Source of the DNA: Planctomycetota bacterium
GTDB taxonomy: Bacteria > Planctomycetota > UBA1135 > GCA-002748355
NCBI GenBank assembly: GCA_026984035.1
Contig: JALSSW010000162.1
Coordinates: forward strand, 1 to 38,807
DNA length: 38,807 nt
Direction of reading: 5' to 3'
Positions 17,661-24,768 of this stretch are shown in pieces (the stretch's first letter is position 1; the number at the start of each line of letters is the position of its first letter). The translations under genes were made by a program, and so were the position numbers. The notes under the pieces were generated by a model. It was not told the origin of the DNA. It ran no database searches and worked only from the letters and a program-made list of their open reading frames with translations.

Positions 17661-18661
17661 ACCTTGACACAAAATGGTTAGGTCTTTCTCTCCCCCATCC
17701 CTTTGTTGTGGGAGCCTCTCCCCTCGTGGATGACATGGATACCGTGCGCCGCCTCGAAGACGGAGGAGCTGCGGCCGTGATCATGCACAGCCTTTTCGAG
17801 GAACAGATTCTCGCCGAGGAGCTCGCGACTCTCGGACCGATGGATGAAGCGCGCGAAGCCTATGGGGAAGCCCTCGATTTCCTTCCCATGCCTGATGAAT
17901 TCAGCTTGGGTCCCGAACCCTATCTGGACCACTGCCGCCAATTAAAAGAAGCTCTCTCCATTCCCGTCATTGCTTCTTTGAACGGGACGACTAAGGGGGG
18001 CTGGTTACGGTATGGAAAACTGATCCAAGAGACAGGTGTCGATGCTCTGGAACTCAACTTCTACGATATTCCCCAAGACGCCTCACAATCCTCCGAGGAC
18101 ATCGAGACACAATTCTGCGATATCGTCTGGGAATTGCGGGGAATCCTGGACATCCCCATTTCGGTCAAGCTTTCCCCCTTCTTCACATCCCTTCCCCACT
18201 TCGCGCTTAAACTTGAAGAAGCCGGAGTCGCCGGTCTCGTCCTCTTTAACCGGCCCTTTGAACCCGATTACGACATCGAGAACCTTGCCGGCACCCGGAC
18301 CCTTCACCTCTCTAAATCCAAGGAGCTTTTGAGCCGGCTCCGCTGGTGCGGGATCCTCTCTTCAGAACGAAGCTTGGATCTCTCCATTAGTGGAGGAGTT
18401 CACACGCCCGCTGATGGGATCAAAGCCATTCTTTCCGGAGCCTGCACTGTGCAGCTTGTCTCGGCGGTTCTTGAGCATGGCGCCCACATCTTTGGAACTC
18501 TCCGGGACGGCTTGTCCGAATGGTTGGAGGACATGGACTACAAATCCCTGGATCAAGCCCGCGGGGCCCTAAACCTCTCCCGCTGCCCGAATCCTGAGAT
18601 CTATAAAAGGGCTAACTACATCCACCTCCTTCAAAGTTGGCGGGGAGTCTTAGAACCCTAG
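17657..18661 (+). CDS. Dihydroorotate dehydrogenase-like flavoprotein linked to nifJ
   Basis: 334 residues with a TIM-barrel FMN-enzyme pattern: 'GLSLPHPFVVGASPL', 'PVIASLNGTTKGGWLRYGKLIQETGVDALELNFYDIP' and 'PISVKLSPFF', where K is the usual flavin/substrate lysine. 'SISGGVHTPADGIKAILSGACTVQLVSAVL' is the phosphate-binding end for FMN. It resembles PyrD class 1 but belongs to the 'dihydroorotate dehydrogenase-like' group often encoded beside nifJ. True PyrD function is doubtful. The ATG at 17657 overlaps the nifJ stop by four bases, so expression is coupled to PFOR. It might exchange electrons with PFOR-reduced ferredoxin. That role is inference, since the family's reaction is not firmly known. 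Confidence 0.86.
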   Translation: MNLDTKWLGLSLPHPFVVGASPLVDDMDTVRRLEDGGAAAVIMHSLFEEQILAEELATLGPMDEAREAYGEALDFLPMPDEFSLGPEPYLDHCRQLKEALSIPVIASLNGTTKGGWLRYGKLIQETGVDALELNFYDIPQDASQSSEDIETQFCDIVWELRGILDIPISVKLSPFFTSLPHFALKLEEAGVAGLVLFNRPFEPDYDIENLAGTRTLHLSKSKELLSRLRWCGILSSERSLDLSISGGVHTPADGIKAILSGACTVQLVSAVLEHGAHIFGTLRDGLSEWLEDMDYKSLDQARGALNLSRCPNPEIYKRANYIHLLQSWRGVLEP

Positions 18662-18685
18662 AATCCTCTAAGAAGATTCTGAGGG
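18656..18685. terminator. Hairpin between convergent DHOD-like and hutG genes
   Basis: CCCTAGAATC (18656-18665) pairs with GATTCT-g-AGGG (18675-18685) with one bulged base and a 9-base loop. It overlaps the stop codon of the plus-strand gene and lies just past the minus-strand hutG stop. There is no T-run of note, so it may be a bidirectional or Rho-assisted end. Confidence 0.4.
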
Positions 18686-18691
18686 AGGTTT

Positions 18692-19504
18692 CTACAAGTT
18701 TTTATAGGAGGCTTCGACAAAGGCTACAAGCGCAGCTTGGATCAGCTCTGCTACAGCCGGGGCCTTCTCTTTGTCATAAGGGAAGGGGGGCATCTCCTCC
18801 ATATAAAGGGCTTGCCGCATCTCTAACTGAAGAGCATGGACTCCTTCATCCGGACGACCAAACTTCCGGGTGATGAATCCTCCTTTGAAGGGTTTGTTGC
18901 GTACCGCTTCCAGGGGACCGGCCCCCAGGGCTTGAAAGGCCGCATCGGAAAGTTCCGACGCGGCAGATTGCCCCTCAACATCACCAAGCATGAAATCGGG
19001 GAGCTTTCCTTGTACGAACCTGGGGACAAAACTCACGATGCTATGTCCCTCCCAGAGGAGAGCGTAACCAAAACGTTGCTTGAGATTCAAAAGCCGCCGT
19101 TCCAACTCTCGGTGGTATGGACGCCAATAGAGCTCCGTTCTCTCCTCGATTTCCGCAGCTTGAGGTTCGTCACCCTCTTCATAAATTGGTAAACCCGCAA
19201 AGGTGGAAGTCGGGACCAGCTCCGTTTCCGATCGCCCGGGATAGAGGGGGGTCCCATCTTTGGGTCGGTTGAGATCCACGACATAGCGGTTGAACCTGCC
19301 GGACAGGAGATCCGCTCCCATCTCGGGGACAAAGGAATAGAGCTGCCGAAGATGCCAATCGGTATCCGGAAGTTGCCGTGCTTCTTCTTCGAAGAATCGG
19401 GATCTGATCTCGGGAGGGACTTCACAGCCTGCGTGGGGTAGGGACACCAAAAGAGGAATGGCTTCCCCCTTGGCAGCATCCACAAAAAACGGTGGTTCAT
19501 TCAT
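18692..19504 (-). CDS. hutG: N-formylglutamate deformylase (amidohydrolase)
   Basis: Hydrolyses N-formyl-L-glutamate to glutamate and formate, the last step of the five-enzyme histidine degradation route. 270 residues, close to the usual ~265. Conserved stretches include 'LLVSLPHAGCEVPPEI' with the metal-binding His, 'DTDWHLRQLY' with the second acidic/His pair, 'RFNRYVVDLNRPKDGTPLYP', 'YWRPYHRELERRL', and 'YALLWEGHSIVSFVPRF' with the third His. The start ATG overlaps the hutF stop as ATGA, so the two enzymes of formiminoglutamate breakdown are co-translated. Cytoplasmic, zinc-type. hutH, hutU and hutI are not in the window and must lie elsewhere if the pathway is complete. Confidence 0.92.
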   Translation of the reverse strand: MNEPPFFVDAAKGEAIPLLVSLPHAGCEVPPEIRSRFFEEEARQLPDTDWHLRQLYSFVPEMGADLLSGRFNRYVVDLNRPKDGTPLYPGRSETELVPTSTFAGLPIYEEGDEPQAAEIEERTELYWRPYHRELERRLLNLKQRFGYALLWEGHSIVSFVPRFVQGKLPDFMLGDVEGQSAASELSDAAFQALGAGPLEAVRNKPFKGGFITRKFGRPDEGVHALQLEMRQALYMEEMPPFPYDKEKAPAVAELIQAALVAFVEASYKNL

Positions 19505-20772
19505 GGCTTGCCTACTTCGCGTAATCCTTGATTCAACTCATCCTGCAAAACATGGCACCCTTCCTTTACCAGGCACTGCCCCCCCTTCCAGACTTCCCGG
19601 ACAAGCGCCTCGCCCAACGAAAAGACCCAAGCATCCAAAACTTGCTCTGTATTGGCGCCTTGGAGAAGTGGGTGTCCCCTGTCAAGAATGAAACAATCGC
19701 CCTCGTCATGGGCCTCCTCATCGCCCCTCCCCGAGACAGGGCTCAGGCCCGCGGCTCTCCTTCCGCCCTCAAGCGCCCTTTCAAAAAGGAAGCGGCCGAC
19801 ATGGGTCTGAGGAGCCTTCTCTCCAGTGAGGACGTTGCGTTCCTGTTTGGCCAGGCGTTGCTCAAATTCCAAAAGACGCAGCTCTTGGGCGGGGCAAAGA
19901 CCAACCTGTCCATCCGTCCCAATCCCGAACCGCCCACCTTCATCCAAAAACTCTCGAAGGGGGAACAGCCCATCCCCCAGATCCGCTTCGGTGGTCGGAC
20001 AGAGGCCGACCGTTGCACCTGATCGAGCAAGCTCCTTACGTTCCCATGGATCCATATGGGTCGCATGCACAAGACACCAGGAAGAATCCACGGCAGCGTT
20101 CTCCAAGAGCCATTGCACAGGCCGGGCCCCATAGGCTGATTGGATCTCCTGGACCTCCCTCCTTTGTTCGGCGACATGGATATGAATGGGGATTTTCTTC
20201 GGGACAAAAAAGGCCAGGGCTTCCCGCAGCTCTTCAGGTGCAACCGCACGGAGGCTATGAGGCGCAAAACCCAGGCTCTGCTCAGGTTTGTCCCTCACGG
20301 CAGCTTCCAGCTCTTCAAACACACGCATATACCCTTCCAGGCCCCCAGGGATCCCAAAAGGGACTTGCCGGGCCGAGAGATCCCTTCCCGGCCCCCCATG
20401 CAGGTAGAGGACGGGCAAGAGGGTGATCCCCATCCCTACCCGCTCGGCGGCTTTGAGGAGGGCCAGCCCCATTTCTTGATCTCCACGATGCAGGTAATGG
20501 AACTCGACCACATGGGTAAATCCGTGTGCCAAGAGGCTGCCATAGAGCCAGGCAGCGGCCTTCTCCAAGGACTCAGGGTCAAGGGATCCTGCAAGCTCAT
20601 ACATTCTTTCGCGCCAAGTCCAGAAAGAATCCGGCCCTGCTCCCGGTTCCTGCGCCTTTTCTTGGGTCCTCCCACACAGAAGGATTTGGAAAGCGTGGGA
20701 GTGAAGGTTACACAAACCCGGAAGGACTAGTCCCTGTTCCCCAAAGGGGCTATCCATGTTCCTGCCCCCCAT
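19501..20772 (-). CDS. hutF: Formimidoylglutamate deiminase with short N-terminus
   Basis: Converts N-formimino-L-glutamate to N-formylglutamate and ammonia. It is an amidohydrolase-superfamily enzyme with a mononuclear zinc site: H24 and H26 in 'NLHSHAFQ', 'HIHVAEQ', 'CLVHATHMD' and an Asp in 'GIGTDGQVGL'. 'SFWTWRERMYELA' and 'TTEADLGDGLFPLREFLDEGG' are typical HutF. At 423 residues it lacks roughly 30 N-terminal residues seen in Pseudomonas HutF, part of the small beta-sandwich. This is real, because an in-frame TAA lies immediately upstream of the ATG and a GGAGGAGG site precedes it. The usual DSH after the barrel strand is DGQ here. Coupled to the SRAP gene upstream (TAA directly followed by ATG) and to hutG downstream. 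Confidence 0.9.
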   Translation of the reverse strand: MGGRNMDSPFGEQGLVLPGLCNLHSHAFQILLCGRTQEKAQEPGAGPDSFWTWRERMYELAGSLDPESLEKAAAWLYGSLLAHGFTHVVEFHYLHRGDQEMGLALLKAAERVGMGITLLPVLYLHGGPGRDLSARQVPFGIPGGLEGYMRVFEELEAAVRDKPEQSLGFAPHSLRAVAPEELREALAFFVPKKIPIHIHVAEQRREVQEIQSAYGARPVQWLLENAAVDSSWCLVHATHMDPWERKELARSGATVGLCPTTEADLGDGLFPLREFLDEGGRFGIGTDGQVGLCPAQELRLLEFEQRLAKQERNVLTGEKAPQTHVGRFLFERALEGGRRAAGLSPVSGRGDEEAHDEGDCFILDRGHPLLQGANTEQVLDAWVFSLGEALVREVWKGGQCLVKEGCHVLQDELNQGLREVGKP

Positions 20773-21495
20773 TTAGGCCTCCTCCTTCAGGGCTTCCATG
20801 CAGGCAGGGCCTTCGTAACCCGGCTTGTTCACCTTCTTGTCCACCCGGAAGGACTGCCACCCTTCCAAAGGAAGAGGCCGACACAGGGCATGGAGCAACT
20901 CAACGGAAGCAGGCCCTTTTAACCAGAGCTGCTGGCTCTCTTCATCCTGGAGAATCACCGGCATTCTTTCATGGATGGGTTCCACCAAGGCATTGGCCTT
21001 CGTCGTAAGGAGGCTCGCACTCAATAGAAGTCGTGGCCCCTCCCCTTCCCCTCCTTCCCGGGGACTTTTTTCAGGAGGACCCTGGGGGGATGGAAACCAA
21101 GATTCCCAAATCCCGGCAAAGGCAAAAGGCCTTCGATCTTTCCGCCGAAACAAAAAAGGAAGCCGTGCCCTTCCCTCTTTTTTCCATTCATAAAACCCAT
21201 CCGCCAAAATGAGACAGCGCTGCCGGCGAAAAGCCCTCCTGTAACTCGGCTTTTGGGCCACGGTCTCACAACGGGCATTGATCATCCTGTTCCCAAGCTC
21301 AGGGCCAGGAGCCCAGGGAGGAATCAAGCCCCAGCGAAGTGTTTCCAGGCATCTTGGGCTTCGATCTCGGAGAGCATAAATCTGCTGCGTCGGAGCAATA
21401 TTGCACCGAGGAGGAAGGCTCTCCTCAACATCTTGAATCTTAAAGATCTCAAGTAAGACATCGAGAGATGTTGCAAGCGTAAATCGGCCACACAT
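20773..21495 (-). CDS. SRAP-domain (YedK/HMCES-type) abasic-site processing protein
   Basis: SRAP proteins crosslink to abasic sites in single-stranded DNA through Cys2 and shield them from breakage. This 240-residue product starts MCGRF, placing the essential Cys at position 2 once Met is removed. Other active-site elements follow: 'NIAPTQQIYAL' (Asn), 'LRWGLIPPWA', 'NARCETVAQKPSYRRAFRRQRCLILADGFYEWKK' with the catalytic Glu in FYEW, and 'PIHERMPVIL' with the conserved His. Residues ~135-155 form a Pro/Gly/Glu-rich insertion. The stop codon abuts the hutF start with no gap, so this DNA-repair gene appears to lead the hutF-hutG operon, an unusual pairing. Confidence 0.93.
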   Translation of the reverse strand: MCGRFTLATSLDVLLEIFKIQDVEESLPPRCNIAPTQQIYALRDRSPRCLETLRWGLIPPWAPGPELGNRMINARCETVAQKPSYRRAFRRQRCLILADGFYEWKKEGRARLPFLFRRKDRRPFAFAGIWESWFPSPQGPPEKSPREGGEGEGPRLLLSASLLTTKANALVEPIHERMPVILQDEESQQLWLKGPASVELLHALCRPLPLEGWQSFRVDKKVNKPGYEGPACMEALKEEA

Positions 21496-21506
21496 TTTTT
21501 GTCAGA

Positions 21507-21662
21507 CTAGAATGCGTTGATTCCCATGCCGTGCCAAGCCCAAATCAGGAAGAAAGCTACCGGTTTTTGTTTGGTCCGGAACCAGACTTTGGGATGCAGA
21601 TGCTGAAGGAGCCAGCGGAAGGGCTCCTGTGATCCCGGCGAACTCAAAAAACTTGGGAACAC
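21507..21662 (-). CDS. Possible small hydrophobic protein downstream of rpmH
   Basis: A 51-codon frame from GTG at 21662 to TAG at 21507-21509, lying between rpmH and the SRAP gene where rnpA would be expected. The product has a basic, Trp/Phe-rich centre (HPKVWFRTKQKP) followed by a short hydrophobic stretch (VAFFLIWAWHGMGINAF) that could sit in a membrane. I do not recognise it, and it does not resemble RNase P protein. No convincing ribosome site precedes the GTG; a TTG at 21647 is an alternative. It may be chance. Confidence 0.22.
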   Translation of the reverse strand: MFPSFLSSPGSQEPFRWLLQHLHPKVWFRTKQKPVAFFLIWAWHGMGINAF

Positions 21663-21730
21663 ATGGGTAAAAAGTCCGCCCTACCTCAGGCGGGAGAGGA
21701 TGTACTGAAGACTGCGTTCAAGCGCAAAGC

Positions 21731-21749
21731 AAAAGCCCGGGAAGGGCTG
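21731..21749 (-). terminator. Intrinsic terminator after rpmH
   Basis: On the minus strand AGCCC-TTCCC-GGGCT is followed by TTTTGCTTT, starting about 11 bases past the rpmH stop codon. The stem is short (5 bp) but GC-rich and placed where a terminator for the pyk-rpmH side would be expected. Confidence 0.45.
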
Positions 21750-21758
21750 CCTTGGAAC

Positions 21759-21893
21759 TTATCCCACCCGAAATTTGCCGGACTTTTTGATCTTCCGCTT
21801 GACGATCTTGCGGCCGCCCTTGGTCTTCATCCTTGTGAGGAAGCCGACCTTTTTGAGCCGCTTAAGCTTGGATCGACGGATTTTTACCTTCAT
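21759..21893 (-). CDS. rpmH: Ribosomal protein bL34
   Basis: A 44-residue, strongly basic protein read from ATG at 21893 to TAA at 21759-21761. It starts 'MKVKIRRSKLKRLKKVGF' and continues with 'LTRMKTKGGRKIVKRKIKK', matching the bL34 core (S-x-LKR-x-(K/R)-x-x-GF-x-x-RM-x-T-x-GR-x-x). Its 44 residues fit the family's usual 44-47. bL34 is a component of the large ribosomal subunit. An AAGGTGG/GGAG region lies just before the start. It follows pyk by 83 bases on the same strand. In most bacteria rnpA follows rpmH directly, and dnaA is often nearby; neither is seen here. The N-terminus is less Pro/Gln-rich than the common 'KRTYQPS' form. Confidence 0.93.
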   Translation of the reverse strand: MKVKIRRSKLKRLKKVGFLTRMKTKGGRKIVKRKIKKSGKFRVG

Positions 21894-21976
21894 TTCTCCA
21901 CCTTCGGGGCCATTCCCAAAAAATTCGAAGGCGAAAATCCTAGCCAGCTTGCTTCATGGGTTCAAGTCAAGAAAGC

Positions 21977-23470
21977 TCAGCCTTTGAGATCCTCCCCCAA
22001 TTTTCGGATTTGAACTGTATTGGTGGCCCCTGAGACCTGCATGAGCCCCGCGATGAACACCAGGGTGTCCTGATCCTTCGCAAGATGCTTCTCGAGGAGA
22101 TCCTCCTCAGCCATCCTATGGAGTTGGGCAACCGTTCTCGCCTTTCGCGTCAGGAGGGGGATCACTCCCCATTGAAGCGAGAGGCGTGAAAACGTCCGTT
22201 GGTGTGGGGTAAAGGCAAACATGCGCTGCGGCATTCGCTCCCTCGCCACCAATTTGGCCGTCCGCCCTGTCTCGGTAAACACAACGATCCCCCGTGCCTC
22301 CAAGGCCAAAGTAGCGCTTGCGGCCGCCACAACCGTGGCCTCGGAAATGCTACACTCTCCCTTATCCAACCGCCGCGTCCGCCTCCGCAAGGCTGTTTGC
22401 CCATGGGGATCAAAGAGGTGCTTTTCAGTCTCCCTGGCAATCCGGTTCATGGTCCGCACAGCCAAGATCGGATAATTTCCAGAGGCTGTTTCCGCCGAGA
22501 GCATGAGGGCCGATGTCCCATCATAGATGGCGTTGGCCACATCCGAGGCCTCAGCCCTGGTTGGGCGGGGGCTCGAAATCATGGACTCGAGCATTTGGGT
22601 GGCTGTGATTACGGGAATAGCTGCCTGATTGCACAAGGCAATGATTTGTTTCTGAACCGCCGGCACCTTTTCGGGACCCAGCTCAACCCCCATATCCCCC
22701 CGCGCGACCATCACTCCATCGGACACAGCAATGATCTCACGAATCTCTTTGACTGCCTCAGGCCGCTCAATCTTGGAGACGACCTCGACATCTCCCCCAA
22801 GCTTTTGGATGCGATCCTTAAGATCCGTCACATCCGAGGCACTACGAACAAAGGAGAGAGCAATAAAATCGACTCGATGAGCCAGAGCGAACTCTAAATC
22901 AAAAAGATCCTTTTCCGTTAGAGACGGAGCATGGACCTTTGTCCCCGGAAGATTGACCCCTTTATGTTGACGTAAAAGGCCCCCATAACGAACCACTGTG
23001 TGAACGGTATTTCCTTCGATTTTGACAACCTTGAGTTCAATGCTTCCGTCATCAATCAGAATGCGTTCACCCACTTCCACGTCCGAGGCAAACTGGTCAT
23101 ACACACAGCTCACCCTCCCGGGTTCCCCCAAGAGCTTCTCTCCCGCAACGATCTCCAGTGAATCCCCCTTTTTTAAGAGAAAGGGTTCTCCATCCCGAAA
23201 GGCCCCCAAACGGATTTTCGGCCCTTGGAGATCCGCCAGGATCCCGATCGCGATTTTTTCTTCCCGAGCGATCCTCCGGATGTCCCGGATCGATTGCGCA
23301 TGCTGGTCATGGCGCCCATGGGAGAAGTTGATACGAAAGACATCCGCGCCTGCCCGCATCATTCCCCGGATCGTCACAGGATTGTTGGAAGCCGGCCCGA
23401 TGGTGGCCACAATCTTGGATCGGGTGGGCTGCCGACGGAGCCCTCTTCCTGTTTCTTTTTCTTTTTTCAT
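21977..23470 (-). CDS. pyk: Pyruvate kinase
   Basis: Makes pyruvate and ATP from phosphoenolpyruvate and ADP in glycolysis. 497 residues. Catalytic elements are intact: 'SKIVATIGPAS', 'VFRINFSHG' (Arg/Asn/Ser near the active site), 'ADLQGPKIRLG', 'DVEVVSKIERPEAVKEI' with the transition-state Lys, 'GVMVARGDMGVELGPEKVP' with the metal-binding Glu/Asp region, and 'TATQMLESMISSPRPTRAEASDVANAIYDGTSALMLSAETASGNYP'. The C-terminal allosteric domain runs from ~360 to the end. I set the start at ATG 23470 (AGAGG upstream). The frame stays open to 23626, but that would run into the preceding HEAT gene. Product pyruvate can feed PFOR. It is followed by rpmH. Confidence 0.96.
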   Translation of the reverse strand: MKKEKETGRGLRRQPTRSKIVATIGPASNNPVTIRGMMRAGADVFRINFSHGRHDQHAQSIRDIRRIAREEKIAIGILADLQGPKIRLGAFRDGEPFLLKKGDSLEIVAGEKLLGEPGRVSCVYDQFASDVEVGERILIDDGSIELKVVKIEGNTVHTVVRYGGLLRQHKGVNLPGTKVHAPSLTEKDLFDLEFALAHRVDFIALSFVRSASDVTDLKDRIQKLGGDVEVVSKIERPEAVKEIREIIAVSDGVMVARGDMGVELGPEKVPAVQKQIIALCNQAAIPVITATQMLESMISSPRPTRAEASDVANAIYDGTSALMLSAETASGNYPILAVRTMNRIARETEKHLFDPHGQTALRRRTRRLDKGECSISEATVVAAASATLALEARGIVVFTETGRTAKLVARERMPQRMFAFTPHQRTFSRLSLQWGVIPLLTRKARTVAQLHRMAEEDLLEKHLAKDQDTLVFIAGLMQVSGATNTVQIRKLGEDLKG

Positions 23471-23525
23471 CGCCTCTTCGTAACTCGCTCTAAATCCGCC
23501 TGACTCCTGAGATCCTACAGTCCCC

Positions 23526-24560
23526 TCATTCCTTTTTCTTTGCCCACCAGTTTCGAATGACTTTAAGGGCACGCCTTCGATTCGCAGCACTGGACTCGGG
23601 ATCAAAGGAAAAGCTGCGCTTCGCAAGTTTCTCGAGGCTCCTTAGCGCAGCCTGCCGAACCACGGCTTCCGGATCTTCCAAGGCATCCAACAAGGCAGGG
23701 ACGGCCTTTTTGTCCCCAAGCTTCCCAAGGCCCTTTGCACAATGACGACGAATATAAACATCCCGGTCCTTGAGACGGGGAAGCAAATAGGGAACCACCC
23801 TTTTGTCTCCGGAACTGACCAGTTCATCCACGGCGGTCCACCTCTTGGAAACTTCTGTGTCCTCCAGATCATCGACAAAGCGGCCTAATTTTTCAGGGAG
23901 ATCCAAGGTAAGCGGACCAGCTCCGGAGCTTGAAGAAGAGGGAAGGGAAAAGGATCTCCGTCGGAGGGCCTTTAGCTCCTTGGAGACTCCGGCAAGGGCT
24001 TGGGTCAGCTTCCGTTCCAAGCCAAAGATTCCTCGTTCCAGTGCAGATTGACGTTGGACCAGATCCCGAATCTGTCCCTCCAAGCCAATGCCGGAAGAAG
24101 GGGCTGCTTTCCCCTTTTTCTTGAAGTGCACCGAAAGAACCGAGAGGGTCCCCTGGATCTCCCGGAGCTTTTTCTCCAAGCGAAGAACGTTTTTAAAGAC
24201 AGGACTCTCATCCTTTTTTTCTGGCTTTCGAAGCAGCACCTCATAGGCAGCCATCGAACCTACAATTTTCCCCTGAGTTTTGCTCTGCTCCCGAAAGCCT
24301 TCGTTCATCCGGGAGGAGAGATACCAGAACCCTCCCAGGATGCAGAGAAGAAGGAGGACAAAAGCCAGCATAAAGGGCGGGGCACCCTCCCTTTCGGTTT
24401 TTTGGGGATCTTTGTGTTGTAGATTGGGGACCTTTGCGAGAGCTCTGGCAAAGCATGCTTGGCAAATTGTTTTGTCATCCAAAGCAACCGCTAAGTTCTC
24501 CTCCAAATCTTTATCTGGAATAGAGACTTCGCATAACTCGCAAAAATGAAGACTGGCCAT
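23526..24560 (-). CDS. Membrane-anchored HEAT-repeat protein with zinc ribbon and coiled coil
   Basis: 344 residues in four parts. An N-terminal zinc ribbon has CxxC pairs at 'CELC' and 'CQAC'. One transmembrane helix lies about residues 63-83 ('FMLAFVLLLLCILGGFWYL'). A long helical, charged segment (about 90-215) is likely coiled coil. At the C-terminus (~235-320) are HEAT/PBS repeats, with units 'VVPYLLPRLKDRDVYIRRHCAKGLGKLGDKKA' and 'AVPALLDALEDPEAVVRQAALRSLEKLA'. The end 'FDPESSAANRRRALKVIRNWWAKKK' is a tail I associate with planctomycete HEAT proteins. The start has a very good site, AAGGAGGGG. Function unknown; HEAT repeats usually bind proteins. It lies 55 bases before pyk and is related in its tail to the next HEAT protein. 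Confidence 0.82.
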   Translation of the reverse strand: MASLHFCELCEVSIPDKDLEENLAVALDDKTICQACFARALAKVPNLQHKDPQKTEREGAPPFMLAFVLLLLCILGGFWYLSSRMNEGFREQSKTQGKIVGSMAAYEVLLRKPEKKDESPVFKNVLRLEKKLREIQGTLSVLSVHFKKKGKAAPSSGIGLEGQIRDLVQRQSALERGIFGLERKLTQALAGVSKELKALRRRSFSLPSSSSSGAGPLTLDLPEKLGRFVDDLEDTEVSKRWTAVDELVSSGDKRVVPYLLPRLKDRDVYIRRHCAKGLGKLGDKKAVPALLDALEDPEAVVRQAALRSLEKLAKRSFSFDPESSAANRRRALKVIRNWWAKKKE

Positions 24561-24768
24561 CGCCCCTCCTTGATTCGATTCCTGGGACTTGATTGTACCC
24601 CAGGGGGAGGAGGAGGGACGAGACTCAATCCAGCATCAAAGCTCTTTCTTTTGTTCTGAAGACAGGGTGATTTGATGGGCCCAACCCGGATGCTTCAGTC
24701 CATCCAGCAGACAAGCAAAGAATGGGATCGAAGCCATTTCTGGCCCTCGATCCCCGACTTCGATCCGC

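Noticed and set aside
16251..17672. Long (473-codon) antisense frame inside nifJ
   Set aside because: nifJ is unambiguous on the plus strand. The antisense frame is a by-product of codon usage and has no recognisable domain.
21663..22013. Plus-strand reading frame of 116 codons
   Set aside because: It lies antisense to rpmH and the end of pyk. Its basic, Leu-rich content is the mirror of the bL34 codons.
24581..24604. CCTGGG/CCCAGG inverted repeat upstream of the HEAT membrane protein
   Set aside because: A 6-bp stem with a 12-base loop and no T-run; likely chance in GC-rich DNA.
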